Shown here: positions 14,950 through 22,592 of the stretch, one piece after another | Layout: every line of letters begins with the position of its first letter | Position numbering within the stretch: position 1 is the first letter of the stretch | Assembly: GCF_002892835.1 (NCBI RefSeq) | Contig: NZ_PJMB01000004.1 | Span: 124,001-188,000, forward strand | Direction of reading: 5' to 3' | Length of the DNA: 64,000 nucleotides | Source of the DNA: Arthrobacter sp. AFG7.2 | GTDB lineage: Bacteria > Actinomycetota > Actinomycetes > Actinomycetales > Micrococcaceae | The notes under the pieces: model-generated | What the model saw: only the letters and a program-made list of their open reading frames with translations | Told to the model about the DNA's origin: nothing | Database searches by the model: none | Made by a program: the position numbers and the translations under genes

Positions 14950-17639
14950 GGCTTTCCTGGCCGTCCGCCGGCCAGCACCCGCGCAGCCCATCGGGACAGG
15001 CGGCTCCTGTCGATCTTGGCATTGTGCCGGATGTCCGTGGGCTGTGCCGGCACCGCGAGAACAGCGGAGACGCGGACGCCCGCTGCCAGGGCGGCCCGGC
15101 GGACCTCACCGGCAAGCTGCGGCGCAACAGGGCCCGCTTTCCGCGCGGGCGGTACGGTTTCGACGACGGCGACCACGGCCTGGGTGCCTGCCGGTCCCAC
15201 ACCGGTGATGGCCGCCAGCCGGACGGAGTCAAGGCGTTCGATGGCCTGTTCCGCGCCCACCGGCATCACCACGGCACCGGGCGCCGTGACGAGATGGGCG
15301 AGGCGCCCTTCCACCCAGAGCCGCCCGGCGTCGTCGAAGTGCCCTACGTCTCCGGTCCGGTGCCATCCGGGCATGCCGGCGCTTTCGCGCTGGGTCAGCC
15401 AGAGCCTGTCGTACGCTTCCTTGACGTGCGGTGCGCTGACCAGGATTTCCCCGGTCACGCCGGCCTCAGCCACCGGACGGGACGTGGGTGCCGTGCCGTC
15501 TTCGGCCAGTGGAACGACCGCCACCCGGGCGCCGTGCACGGGCCGGCCCACACACACCCCGTTGCCTGCTCCCGCCACAGCGCCCGCGGCAGCATCGGCG
15601 TCGGCCGCCTGGATCTGTTCGAGGCTGATGTCGGTGACCGGCAACGCCTCCGTCATCCCGTAAGGGGTGTGCAGCGAGGCCCGGGGCAGCAGCCGCTGAA
15701 CCTCTGCCAGCAGCGGTTCAGGGACGGGCGCGCCGGCGGACAGCAACAACTCGACTCCCCTGAGCGCCTCATGCCCTGCCGCACTCAGGCCGTCACGGGT
15801 GGCGAGGATATTGCGTAAAGCCGCCGGTGAGGCGAAGACAACGGTGGCGTTGATCGCCGCGGCAGCATCGGCGAGCGCACCGGCCGTCAAAGTGCGGGGC
15901 GCAGTGACGTCCATGGCCGGGGTCACCGATACCGCTCCGAGCGCCGGTCCCAAAAGGGCGAACGGGGCAAAGCCGGCCACCAGCCGGGCACCGGGACGGA
16001 TCCCGAAGGTTGCGCCCACCGTATCCCGCATTGCGGCCAGCTGCCGGTGCGTATACAGCACGCCCTTGGCGGGGCCTGTGGAACCGGACGTGAAGAGTAC
16101 GGCAGCGGGAGCATCGGGATCCATGCTGTCTGCAGGCTGTCCGAATCCGCGTGCGGCACCGGAACGGGCCAGAACGTGAAGGGACGTCTCGACACCCAGG
16201 ACCCGTCGGCGTGCGGCCGGAAGGTCCCGCACACTGATGCGCCGCCCCGGCCACCCGAGCACCGAGGCAGCCGCGAGTGCCCTGTCGATTCCGATGAGGA
16301 CATCAGGGGTGGCACCCTTCACGGCGCGGCTCAGGCCCTTGGTTCCCAGTCCGGCGTCGGCCACTACCACCACTGCGCCCAGCCGCAGGCAGGCGTAGAG
16401 GGCAACGGTGAGGTCCACTCCGGGCGGAACCATCAGGCTCACCCGACTGCCCCTTCCCACGCCGGCTTCCTTCAGCCCGGCAGTGAGGTCCACGATGCTC
16501 CGGTCCAGCTGCTGCCAGCTGAGGGACCGGGCGGGTGAACCGTTCGGGGACATTTCCACAACAGCGGGGCTGCCGCCTGCCGGTCCGGCCGCCTGCCCGT
16601 CGAGCAGGTCCCACAGTGGCCGGAATTCCGCCTGCTCCGGCCCGGCCCCATCATCGGGCGACCCGCCGACCGTGCGGCCAGGCGCTGTGGCTTCCGCTTT
16701 CCCCGATCCGCCGGGGGTGTTTTCGCCGAGCCACTGGAAAACAGGCTGGGCAATGTTCCGGTCTTCTGCCAGGAGATGGCCCGCGCCTTCGAAGCGGTGC
16801 ACGGCCGCGTGCGGAAGCCGGCTGATGAGGTCCTTGAGGTACCGGTCGGAAAAGATGGGGTCCCTGGGGCCCCAGAGCATCAGCGCCGGGACCTTCAGTC
16901 CGTGCAGTCCTTCCGCGACGGCGGTAAGCGCCGCAAAGCTGGGGTGTGAAGCGTCCACGGGTATATCGGCAACAAAGTTCCCTACCCCGGCGCGGCGGTC
17001 GGATCCGCGGTAGGGGGCCATGTAGGCCTTCCGGATGGCAGCAGGCAGCGGGGGGTCCGCCAGCGAGTGCGTCACCCGCAGAAACGCGTCCGACGTCGTG
17101 GTTCCCCACTTGTGCACGGCGGGGTGCAGGGCAAGGCGCAGTGCGGGCGGGATTCCCGAACCGGCGGGCTGATGGACGGCGGTGTTGGTCAACACCACAC
17201 CGGCGAGGAGCTGTGGGTGCGCCAGGGCCCAGCCCAGGCTGATCACTCCGCCCCAGTCATGGCCCACCGTCACCACTGGCCCGTCCAGGCCCAGCGCCTG
17301 GGTCAGGTCGCCGAGGTCGTTGATCCGGTCAGCCAGCCGCCGGAAGGTTCCGGTCCTTTCCGAGGAGCCCATGTCCAGTTGGTCCACTGCCACAACGCGC
17401 CACGGGTGGTCCGGGTTGGATCCTGCGGCCAGCAGCGTACGCCAGAGGTAGGACCAGGTGGGGTTGCCGTGCACGCACAGCAGGGTACCGGCGGGTGACA
17501 GCCCCAGGCGCGACAGCTGCGCGCCGTTGTCCAGCAGGTGCCAGCGGCGCACAGCGCCTGCATCGACGCCGGACGTGGACGGCACCTCGATTGTCCGGGA
17601 CCATTCCGCATCCACGCCGGGCCAGTTCTCGGCTACCAA
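14946..17639 (-). CDS. oleBC: OleBC fusion: beta-lactone decarboxylase + beta-lactone synthetase
   Basis: About 897 residues combine two olefin-pathway enzymes. The N-terminal part is an alpha/beta hydrolase of the haloalkane-dehalogenase type, with HGNPTW (about 57-62), the nucleophile Asp in GHDWGG (about 128) and a late GAGHLL His. This is OleB, which decarboxylates cis-beta-lactones to alkenes. A linker follows, then an AMP-binding ligase domain with LFTSGSTGPAKG near residue 512 and a downstream TGDVGHFD motif; this is OleC, which makes the beta-lactone from the beta-hydroxy acid with ATP. Natural fusions are known in actinobacteria. The start is taken as TTG 17639 with GGTGGA upstream, overlapping the oleA end; GTG 17687 is an alternative. 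Confidence 0.9.
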   Translation of the reverse strand: MVAENWPGVDAEWSRTIEVPSTSGVDAGAVRRWHLLDNGAQLSRLGLSPAGTLLCVHGNPTWSYLWRTLLAAGSNPDHPWRVVAVDQLDMGSSERTGTFRRLADRINDLGDLTQALGLDGPVVTVGHDWGGVISLGWALAHPQLLAGVVLTNTAVHQPAGSGIPPALRLALHPAVHKWGTTTSDAFLRVTHSLADPPLPAAIRKAYMAPYRGSDRRAGVGNFVADIPVDASHPSFAALTAVAEGLHGLKVPALMLWGPRDPIFSDRYLKDLISRLPHAAVHRFEGAGHLLAEDRNIAQPVFQWLGENTPGGSGKAEATAPGRTVGGSPDDGAGPEQAEFRPLWDLLDGQAAGPAGGSPAVVEMSPNGSPARSLSWQQLDRSIVDLTAGLKEAGVGRGSRVSLMVPPGVDLTVALYACLRLGAVVVVADAGLGTKGLSRAVKGATPDVLIGIDRALAAASVLGWPGRRISVRDLPAARRRVLGVETSLHVLARSGAARGFGQPADSMDPDAPAAVLFTSGSTGPAKGVLYTHRQLAAMRDTVGATFGIRPGARLVAGFAPFALLGPALGAVSVTPAMDVTAPRTLTAGALADAAAAINATVVFASPAALRNILATRDGLSAAGHEALRGVELLLSAGAPVPEPLLAEVQRLLPRASLHTPYGMTEALPVTDISLEQIQAADADAAAGAVAGAGNGVCVGRPVHGARVAVVPLAEDGTAPTSRPVAEAGVTGEILVSAPHVKEAYDRLWLTQRESAGMPGWHRTGDVGHFDDAGRLWVEGRLAHLVTAPGAVVMPVGAEQAIERLDSVRLAAITGVGPAGTQAVVAVVETVPPARKAGPVAPQLAGEVRRAALAAGVRVSAVLAVPAQPTDIRHNAKIDRSRLSRWAARVLAGGRPGKP

Positions 17640-18685
17640 ACGATTTCCACCATGCCCGTGTTCAGTCCTGAACCAACCCCCATGCACAAAACCCGGTCCC
17701 CGGCGTTAAGTGACTGTGCCTCGGCTGCAAGGGTCATGGGAAGCGAGGCAGGCCCCACGTTGCCCCAGTGCGGGAACGTGATCGGGACCTTGTCCGGATC
17801 CAGGTCAATGGCATTGATGATCGCCTGCGTATACGCGTTGCTGACCTGGTGCGTGACATAGCGGTCCATAGCGGCCCAGTCCCACTCCGGCTGGGCTTCG
17901 TGCCAGGCATCAACGACGAGCTGCAGCCCGCCGTCGAGCAGGCCCTTGGTGTCGGTGGTCATGCCGTCGATGCCTCCCACGCACAAACCGTGGTGTTCGC
18001 TGCCGGCACGCATCACTCCGCCCACAAGCCTGTGAGCTCCCGGGTGCTCGTCCGCGGGACCCAGCACGGCTGCGGCGGCCCCGGAACCCAGCGTGAGCGT
18101 GGCGAACTCCCGGTTGAAGTCCTCACGGGTGGTCTCAGGCCGCTGCAGCCGGGCAAGCGTGGCCTCCTGGGTGCTCTGGGAGTCCTCGCCGTTGACGATC
18201 ACCGCGTATTTGATCTGGCCCGAATCGATCATGTTGGCCGCCATGGTCAGTCCGTTAACGAAACCGAGGCATGCGTTCGCCACATCAAAGTTCATCGCTG
18301 AGGATGGCAGGCCGAGTGTGTGGTGAATCTTCACGGCGACAGAGGGTTCGAGGTTGCGCCGGGTGACGGACGTGTTAATCAGCAGGCCAACCTGGGACGG
18401 TTCGACCCCGGCCTCGGCCAGTGCCTTGGCGCCCGCCTCGGCGGCGGCATCATCAAAAGACGTGCCGGCCGCCCACCATCGCCTGTGCGTCACTCCGGCG
18501 ACGCGCTCCAGCAGCCGCGGCGGGAACTTCAGCCGCTGCAGGGTGGAAGCCAACCTGCGGTCAAAATCCGTGGAACTGACGATCCTCGGAGCCTCGACGC
18601 TGCTCACCGAAAGCAGCGCTGTGTTGCTATGCCGGAAGGTTGCGTTCCCTGCCAATTCAAGCCCCTGTTCGTTTCCGTCCTGCAT
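17633..18685 (-). CDS. oleA: OleA-like thiolase (non-decarboxylative acyl-CoA condensation)
   Basis: The 350-residue protein belongs to the FabH/OleA thiolase superfamily. The nucleophilic Cys139 lies in DVANACLGF, the His in THQVSNAYT and the Asn in WGNVGPASLP complete the triad, and Glu113 (RRNLEPSVA) matches the glutamate that distinguishes OleA. It should condense two fatty acyl-CoAs head to head into a 2-alkyl-3-ketoalkanoic acid. It heads the oleA-oleBC-oleD operon; the stop TAG overlaps the oleBC start. ATG 18685 is the most upstream sensible start, although no clear ribosome site precedes it. Confidence 0.9.
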   Translation of the reverse strand: MQDGNEQGLELAGNATFRHSNTALLSVSSVEAPRIVSSTDFDRRLASTLQRLKFPPRLLERVAGVTHRRWWAAGTSFDDAAAEAGAKALAEAGVEPSQVGLLINTSVTRRNLEPSVAVKIHHTLGLPSSAMNFDVANACLGFVNGLTMAANMIDSGQIKYAVIVNGEDSQSTQEATLARLQRPETTREDFNREFATLTLGSGAAAAVLGPADEHPGAHRLVGGVMRAGSEHHGLCVGGIDGMTTDTKGLLDGGLQLVVDAWHEAQPEWDWAAMDRYVTHQVSNAYTQAIINAIDLDPDKVPITFPHWGNVGPASLPMTLAAEAQSLNAGDRVLCMGVGSGLNTGMVEIVW

Positions 18686-18920
18686 TTTGCGGTGACTGTA
18701 CCCATAAACGCACAACCCAAGAGCTTAACTATGCTGGTGCCGGCCCGGATCCTGCACATTTCCCGCTCCAATTTCCGCGCCTGCCCCCCGGCGGGGTGCA
18801 CAGCAATAAGCCCTTCCCCCTCGCTGAGCCTGCACGAGTTCCTGTTCGGAGGTACCCACCAAACCGGCGGTTGACTCACCATTGCAGGCATTCCTGCAGC
18901 CCGGGGATCCACATTCCCTA

Positions 18921-18933
18921 CTTGTAGTACAAG
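18921..18933. promoter_or_regulatory. Palindrome 1: candidate GntR (FadR-type) operator
   Basis: CTTGTAGTACAAG is a perfect 13-bp dyad 61 bp before the dehydratase start. Its TTGTAnTACAA core fits operators of FadR-group GntR repressors, and such a repressor is encoded two genes downstream. Confidence 0.65.
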
Positions 18934-18940
18934 CATGGAA

Positions 18941-18953
18941 CTTATATTATAAG
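18941..18953. promoter_or_regulatory. Palindrome 2: candidate GntR (FadR-type) operator
   Basis: CTTATATTATAAG is a perfect 13-bp dyad centred exactly 20 bp from the first one, about two helical turns, so both sites face the same side. It may overlap the -10 region of the dehydratase promoter. Confidence 0.6.
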
Positions 18954-18993
18954 AAGGCGGGCGAAGGAGCCCGGCACCCCCAAAGGAGAATCC

Positions 18994-20121
18994 ATGAGTT
19001 CCGTCGATCTGATCCGGCACGTCAAGCTGTCCACCGCCCGCCTGCCCCTTGCCGTTCCCATCAGCGACGCAAAGGTCTTCACCGGCCGGCAGAAGCCCAT
19101 GACCGAGGTGGTCTTCCTCTTCGCTGAAATCACCACCGAACTGGGGCACAGCGGCATCGGCTTCAGCTACTCCAAGCGCGCCGGCGGCCCCGCCCAGTAC
19201 GCCCACGCCAAAGAAGTTGCGGAAGGCATCATCGGCGAGGATCCCAACGACATCGCGAAAATTTACACCAAGCTCTTGTGGGCCGGTGCTTCCGTGGGGC
19301 GCTCCGGCGTCGCGACCCAGGCCCTGGCGGCCATCGACATTGCCCTCTACGACCTCAAGGCCAAGCGTGCCGGCCTGCCCCTGGCCAAGTTCCTTGGCTC
19401 CTACCGTGACTCCGTGCAGACCTACAACACCTCCGGCGGCTTCCTCAACGCCACCCTGGACGAGGTAAAGACCCGCGCCACGCAGTCCCTCGAGGAGGGC
19501 ATCGGCGGCATCAAGATCAAGGTTGGGCTCCCAGACAGCAAAGAGGACCTGCGCCGCGTCGCCGGCATCCGCGAACACATCGGCTGGGACGTACCCCTGA
19601 TGGTGGACGCGAACCAGCAGTGGGACCGCGCCACCGCCCTGCGGATGGGGCGCCGGCTTGAGGAGTTCAACCTCATCTGGATCGAAGAACCCCTGGACGC
19701 CTACGACTTCGAGGGTCATGCACACCTCGCCCAGCTCCTGGACACCCCCATCGCCACCGGCGAAATGCTCGCCTCGGTGGCAGAGCATAAAGGGCTCATC
19801 AACGCCAACAGCTGCGACATCATCCAGCCGGACGCACCCCGGGTCGGCGGTATCACCCAGTTCCTCCGCCTCGCCGCCCTGGCAGACGAGCGCGGGCTGG
19901 GCCTGGCTCCGCACTTCGCCATGGAAATCCACCTGCACCTTGCGGCCGCGTACCCGCGCGAGCCCTGGGTGGAGCACTTTGACTGGCTGGACCCGCTCTT
20001 CAACGAACGGCTCGAGACCAAGAACGGGCGGATGATCGTCCCGGACCGCCCGGGCCTCGGCATCACGTTGAGCGACCAGGCACGCGCCTGGACCACAGAG
20101 TCCGTGGAGTTCGGCGCGTAA
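18994..20121 (+). CDS. Enolase-superfamily sugar-acid dehydratase (galactarate/talarate type)
   Basis: The 375-residue protein is a mandelate racemase-subgroup enzyme. The catalytic Lys-x-Lys is at 174-176 (GIKIKVG), metal ligands are Asp205 (VDANQQW), Glu231 (IEEPL) and Glu257 (TGEML), and the second catalytic base is His307 (APHFAM), paired with Asp280. This KxK plus His arrangement and overall length fit L-talarate/galactarate dehydratases, although other acid-sugar substrates are possible. It should abstract a C5 or C2 proton and eliminate water to give a keto-deoxy sugar acid. AAGGAG precedes the ATG. The next gene, 10 bp downstream, is its probable GntR repressor. Confidence 0.85.
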   Translation: MSSVDLIRHVKLSTARLPLAVPISDAKVFTGRQKPMTEVVFLFAEITTELGHSGIGFSYSKRAGGPAQYAHAKEVAEGIIGEDPNDIAKIYTKLLWAGASVGRSGVATQALAAIDIALYDLKAKRAGLPLAKFLGSYRDSVQTYNTSGGFLNATLDEVKTRATQSLEEGIGGIKIKVGLPDSKEDLRRVAGIREHIGWDVPLMVDANQQWDRATALRMGRRLEEFNLIWIEEPLDAYDFEGHAHLAQLLDTPIATGEMLASVAEHKGLINANSCDIIQPDAPRVGGITQFLRLAALADERGLGLAPHFAMEIHLHLAAAYPREPWVEHFDWLDPLFNERLETKNGRMIVPDRPGLGITLSDQARAWTTESVEFGA

Positions 20122-20131
20122 CGTTGGTGCC

Positions 20132-20830
20132 ATGAGCCGGAACCTCACCGCGGACCTCGCCGCTGACCTTCGCACCCGCATCGTGGACGGCGTCATCCAG
20201 CCGGGTGAAAAGCTCCCCAGCGAGAACACCCTCATCAGCGACTTCGGCGTGAGCCGTACCGTCGTGCGCGCCGCCCTGACCAGGCTCCAGGCGGAGGGAC
20301 TGGTTGAAACGGAACGGGGACGCGGCAGCTTCGCCCTCACCCCGCCGTCGGAAGGGCCGCAGGCAACGCCGGGAGCCCGCCCGGTGGCAAGCATGGAGGA
20401 CCGGCTCCACCTGCTGGAGTTCCGGCTGGGCGTGGAGACCGAAGCGGCCGCGCTGGCAGCCCGCAACCACACCGACCGGCAACTGCGGGCTGTCACTGCG
20501 GCGCTGGAGGAGTTCACGGCCAGCGCAGGACATCCCGCGCACGCCATGAAGTCCGACTTTGAATTCCACCGGGCCATAGCCGCGGCCTCCGGCAACCCTT
20601 ATTACTCCGACTGCCTCGCTGCCCTCGGCCAGACGATGATTGCCATGCCGCGCACCAGGCTGATGACCGGCGCCGAGCATTACGCCCGGGACCACTTCGA
20701 CCAGGTGGTGCAGGAACACCGGTCCATTGCGGACGCCATCGCGGACGGAGACGAGGCTGCAGCAGCCGCTGCCATGCGCAGCCACCTGGCAAACTCCCGA
20801 CGCCGGTTCAAGGCCTCCGCCCGCCCGTAG
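20132..20830 (+). CDS. GntR family regulator, FadR/FCD subgroup
   Basis: The 232-residue protein has an N-terminal winged helix (residues about 8-72, LPSENTLISDFGVSRTVVRAALTRLQAEGLVETERGRGSF split around residue 48) and a C-terminal all-helical FCD ligand domain with the metal-type His pattern DFEFHRAIAAASGN and EHRSIADAI. It starts 10 bp after the dehydratase gene and so is co-transcribed. It likely responds to a sugar acid and binds the two palindromes at 18921-18953. A strong terminator hairpin follows. Confidence 0.88.
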   Translation: MSRNLTADLAADLRTRIVDGVIQPGEKLPSENTLISDFGVSRTVVRAALTRLQAEGLVETERGRGSFALTPPSEGPQATPGARPVASMEDRLHLLEFRLGVETEAAALAARNHTDRQLRAVTAALEEFTASAGHPAHAMKSDFEFHRAIAAASGNPYYSDCLAALGQTMIAMPRTRLMTGAEHYARDHFDQVVQEHRSIADAIADGDEAAAAAAMRSHLANSRRRFKASARP

Positions 20831-20868
20831 CAGGCCGGAAACATCGACGCTGGATGGGACAACAAAGA

Positions 20869-20898
20869 AAGGACCCCGGTCAACTGACCGGGGTCCTT
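20869..20898. terminator. Hairpin terminator between GntR gene and tRNA-Leu
   Basis: AAGGACCCCGGTCA and TGACCGGGGTCCTT form a 14-bp stem with a two-base centre (a shorter stem with a larger loop in practice). It separates the rightward GntR gene from the leftward tRNA and could act in both directions. Confidence 0.75.
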
Positions 20899-20909
20899 AC
20901 CTGTTTGCG

Positions 20910-20992
20910 TGCGCGAGGGGGGATTTGAACCCCCACACCCTTTCGGATACTGGCACCTGAAGCCAGCGCGTCTGCCGTTCCGCCACTCGCGC
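20910..20992 (-). tRNA. tRNA-Leu (CAG anticodon)
   Basis: Read on the minus strand, the 7-bp acceptor stem GCGCGAG/CTCGCGC encloses 83 nucleotides with a long variable arm, as expected for leucine tRNA. The anticodon stem GCTGGC... carries the loop TTCAGGT, giving CAG (reads CUG). The T arm holds GGTTCAAATCC. No CCA is encoded. Confidence 0.95.
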
Positions 20993-21367
20993 GCAACTTC
21001 TTCCACACAATCACGGCCGGTTTCCCGATCCGCAACCTTGTAAAAGCAGCGAGATCAAGCATAACGGAGAGTGGACGGAAATTGCCAATCGGTGGTGACG
21101 GCTGCCTGCACGAGGCCGGCCGTACCCGGATCCCGGGGTTCTTGGCTGCAGGCGGAACCGCTGCCGCGGGACGCCCCAACCGGGCGGGGAAGTGAACTTT
21201 TGCCGGTGCCCGGGCGTTGCTGATTAAGGTCATTCACAGGCCTGCCCAGTAGTATCGGATGTAGGAGTGACTGCTGCAGGCAGGCACACCGCTGACCTGC
21301 GGGCTGCACCAAACGTGCAGTTCCGGAACGAAGACTGCCCCGCAGCCGGGGGGAAAGGAGAAGAAGC
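20993..21367. other. Intergenic region upstream of fhaA
   Basis: This 375-bp stretch separates the leftward tRNA-Leu from fhaA. It should contain the tRNA promoter and the promoter of the seven-gene kinase operon. A TAGTAT at 21250-21255 is a possible -10 element, but I see no well-spaced -35. AAAGGAG before fhaA is the ribosome site. No coding sequence is evident. Confidence 0.5.
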
Positions 21368-22111
21368 ATGGGACTGCTGGACAAAGTGGAACGCGGCATC
21401 GAAAAGGCCGTCCGAGGCGTCTTCTCCACCGGTTCGCGGGCACAGGTGGAACCTGTGGAAATCGCCAGCAGGCTGCGCCGCGAGGTGGACCACAAAGCGC
21501 TGACGGTGTCAGCCGGCCGCACGCTGGCACCCAATGTCTTCGACGTCCAGCTCAGTGACGACGACTTCGCAAGGGCCCAGGAATGGGGCACCCCGCTGGC
21601 GGAGGAGCTCTGCGACGTGGTCATCAACCACGTCCGGAGCCAGGGCTACACGCTCCAGGGTTCCGTGCGGATTTCCTTCCGCAGGGATTCGGAGCTGCGC
21701 GCCGGCGACTTCGAGATCATCTCGTCCACCGAAAAATCCCAGGCCTCTCCAGCCGGCCAGCCGCCACGTTCCAACGTCCCCGCTGCTCCCAGCAGGCAGC
21801 CGGTCCGGCTCCAGCCCGTCCTGGACATCGACGGGCAGCGCTACTCCCTCAACGCGCCGTCCATCGTGCTCGGCAGATCCTCCGACGCCGACATCCACGT
21901 CGAGGACACGGGCGTATCGCGCCGCCACCTGGAGATCCGCACAGCCAACGGAGTGACAAGCGCAGTGGATATGGGTTCCACCAACGGCAGTTACGTCAAC
22001 GGACAGAAGGTGTCAGGAAGCACCGAGCTCACTGACGGCTCCACCATCACGATGGGACGGACAAAAATCATCTTCCGCCTTCTGCCTGCCGGCCCCGGTG
22101 GCCGCGCATGA
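21368..22111 (+). CDS. fhaA: FhaA: DUF3662 + FHA domain protein
   Basis: The 247-residue protein has an N-terminal DUF3662 (residues 1-115, MGLLDKVERGIEKAVRGVF start), a Ser/Pro-rich linker (120-148) and a C-terminal FHA domain (about 150-238) with GRSSDADIHV, SRRHLEI and the GSTNGSYVNG loop that recognises phosphothreonine. In mycobacteria FhaA binds phosphorylated partners of the PknA/B pathway, including the MurJ pseudokinase, and controls peptidoglycan synthesis. It opens the operon; its stop overlaps the fhaB start (ATGA, 22108-22111). Confidence 0.95.
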   Translation: MGLLDKVERGIEKAVRGVFSTGSRAQVEPVEIASRLRREVDHKALTVSAGRTLAPNVFDVQLSDDDFARAQEWGTPLAEELCDVVINHVRSQGYTLQGSVRISFRRDSELRAGDFEIISSTEKSQASPAGQPPRSNVPAAPSRQPVRLQPVLDIDGQRYSLNAPSIVLGRSSDADIHVEDTGVSRRHLEIRTANGVTSAVDMGSTNGSYVNGQKVSGSTELTDGSTITMGRTKIIFRLLPAGPGGRA

Positions 22112-22590
22112 GCGATCTGACCATAACGGCCCTGCGCTTTGGCTTCCTCCTGCTCCTGTGGGTGCTGATCTTCAGCATCGTCTCAGCCATGCGGCGGGAC
22201 CTGATGGTGGGGCGCAAGGCCGCCTCGGGCGCTCCAACGCAACGCCAGGTGCGCCGGAACCCGGACCTGGCGGAAGCGGCCCCGCAGCCCGTGAAGCAGC
22301 AGGCCCGCCAACTGGTTGTTGTCGAGGGTCCGCTCAAGGGAACTACCCTCCCGCTTGCCGCCAGCCCCATCCTCCTGGGCCGGGCCCAGGAAGCCACCCT
22401 GGTCCTGGAGGACGATTATGCCTCGGGCCGCCACGCCAGGCTGTTCCCCCAGGGCAGCCGCTGGTTTATCGAGGACCTGGGTTCCACGAACGGAACCTAC
22501 CTGGCGGACCAGCAACTTACCCGTGCCCTGCCGGTTGAGCCAGGGGTACCCGTGAGAATCGGCAAGACGGTCATCGAATTGAGGCCATAG
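22108..22590 (+). CDS. fhaB: FhaB: membrane-anchored FHA domain protein
   Basis: The 160-residue protein has one N-terminal membrane helix (about residues 9-27), a short basic linker and a C-terminal FHA domain (about 68-158) with LLGRAQEATLVLEDD, GRHARLF and GSTNGTYLADQ. Known homologues (FhaB/FipA) are kinase substrates at the division site. It is translationally coupled to fhaA and followed two bases later by pstP. Confidence 0.95.
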   Translation: MSDLTITALRFGFLLLLWVLIFSIVSAMRRDLMVGRKAASGAPTQRQVRRNPDLAEAAPQPVKQQARQLVVVEGPLKGTTLPLAASPILLGRAQEATLVLEDDYASGRHARLFPQGSRWFIEDLGSTNGTYLADQQLTRALPVEPGVPVRIGKTVIELRP

Positions 22591-22592
22591 CC

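Larger units (their letters stand above)
18686..18993. other. Divergent intergenic region oleA / dehydratase
   Basis: This 308-bp gap must hold the promoters of the oleA operon (leftward) and of the sugar-acid dehydratase operon (rightward). The oleA-proximal part is GC-rich with no motif I can defend. The dehydratase-proximal part holds two 13-bp palindromes (18921-18933, 18941-18953) and an AAGGAG ribosome site at 18982-18987. Confidence 0.6.

Noticed and set aside
18604..20595. 663-codon minus-strand frame
   Set aside because: Antisense to the enolase-superfamily gene and GntR gene, both of which have intact catalytic or DNA-binding motifs.
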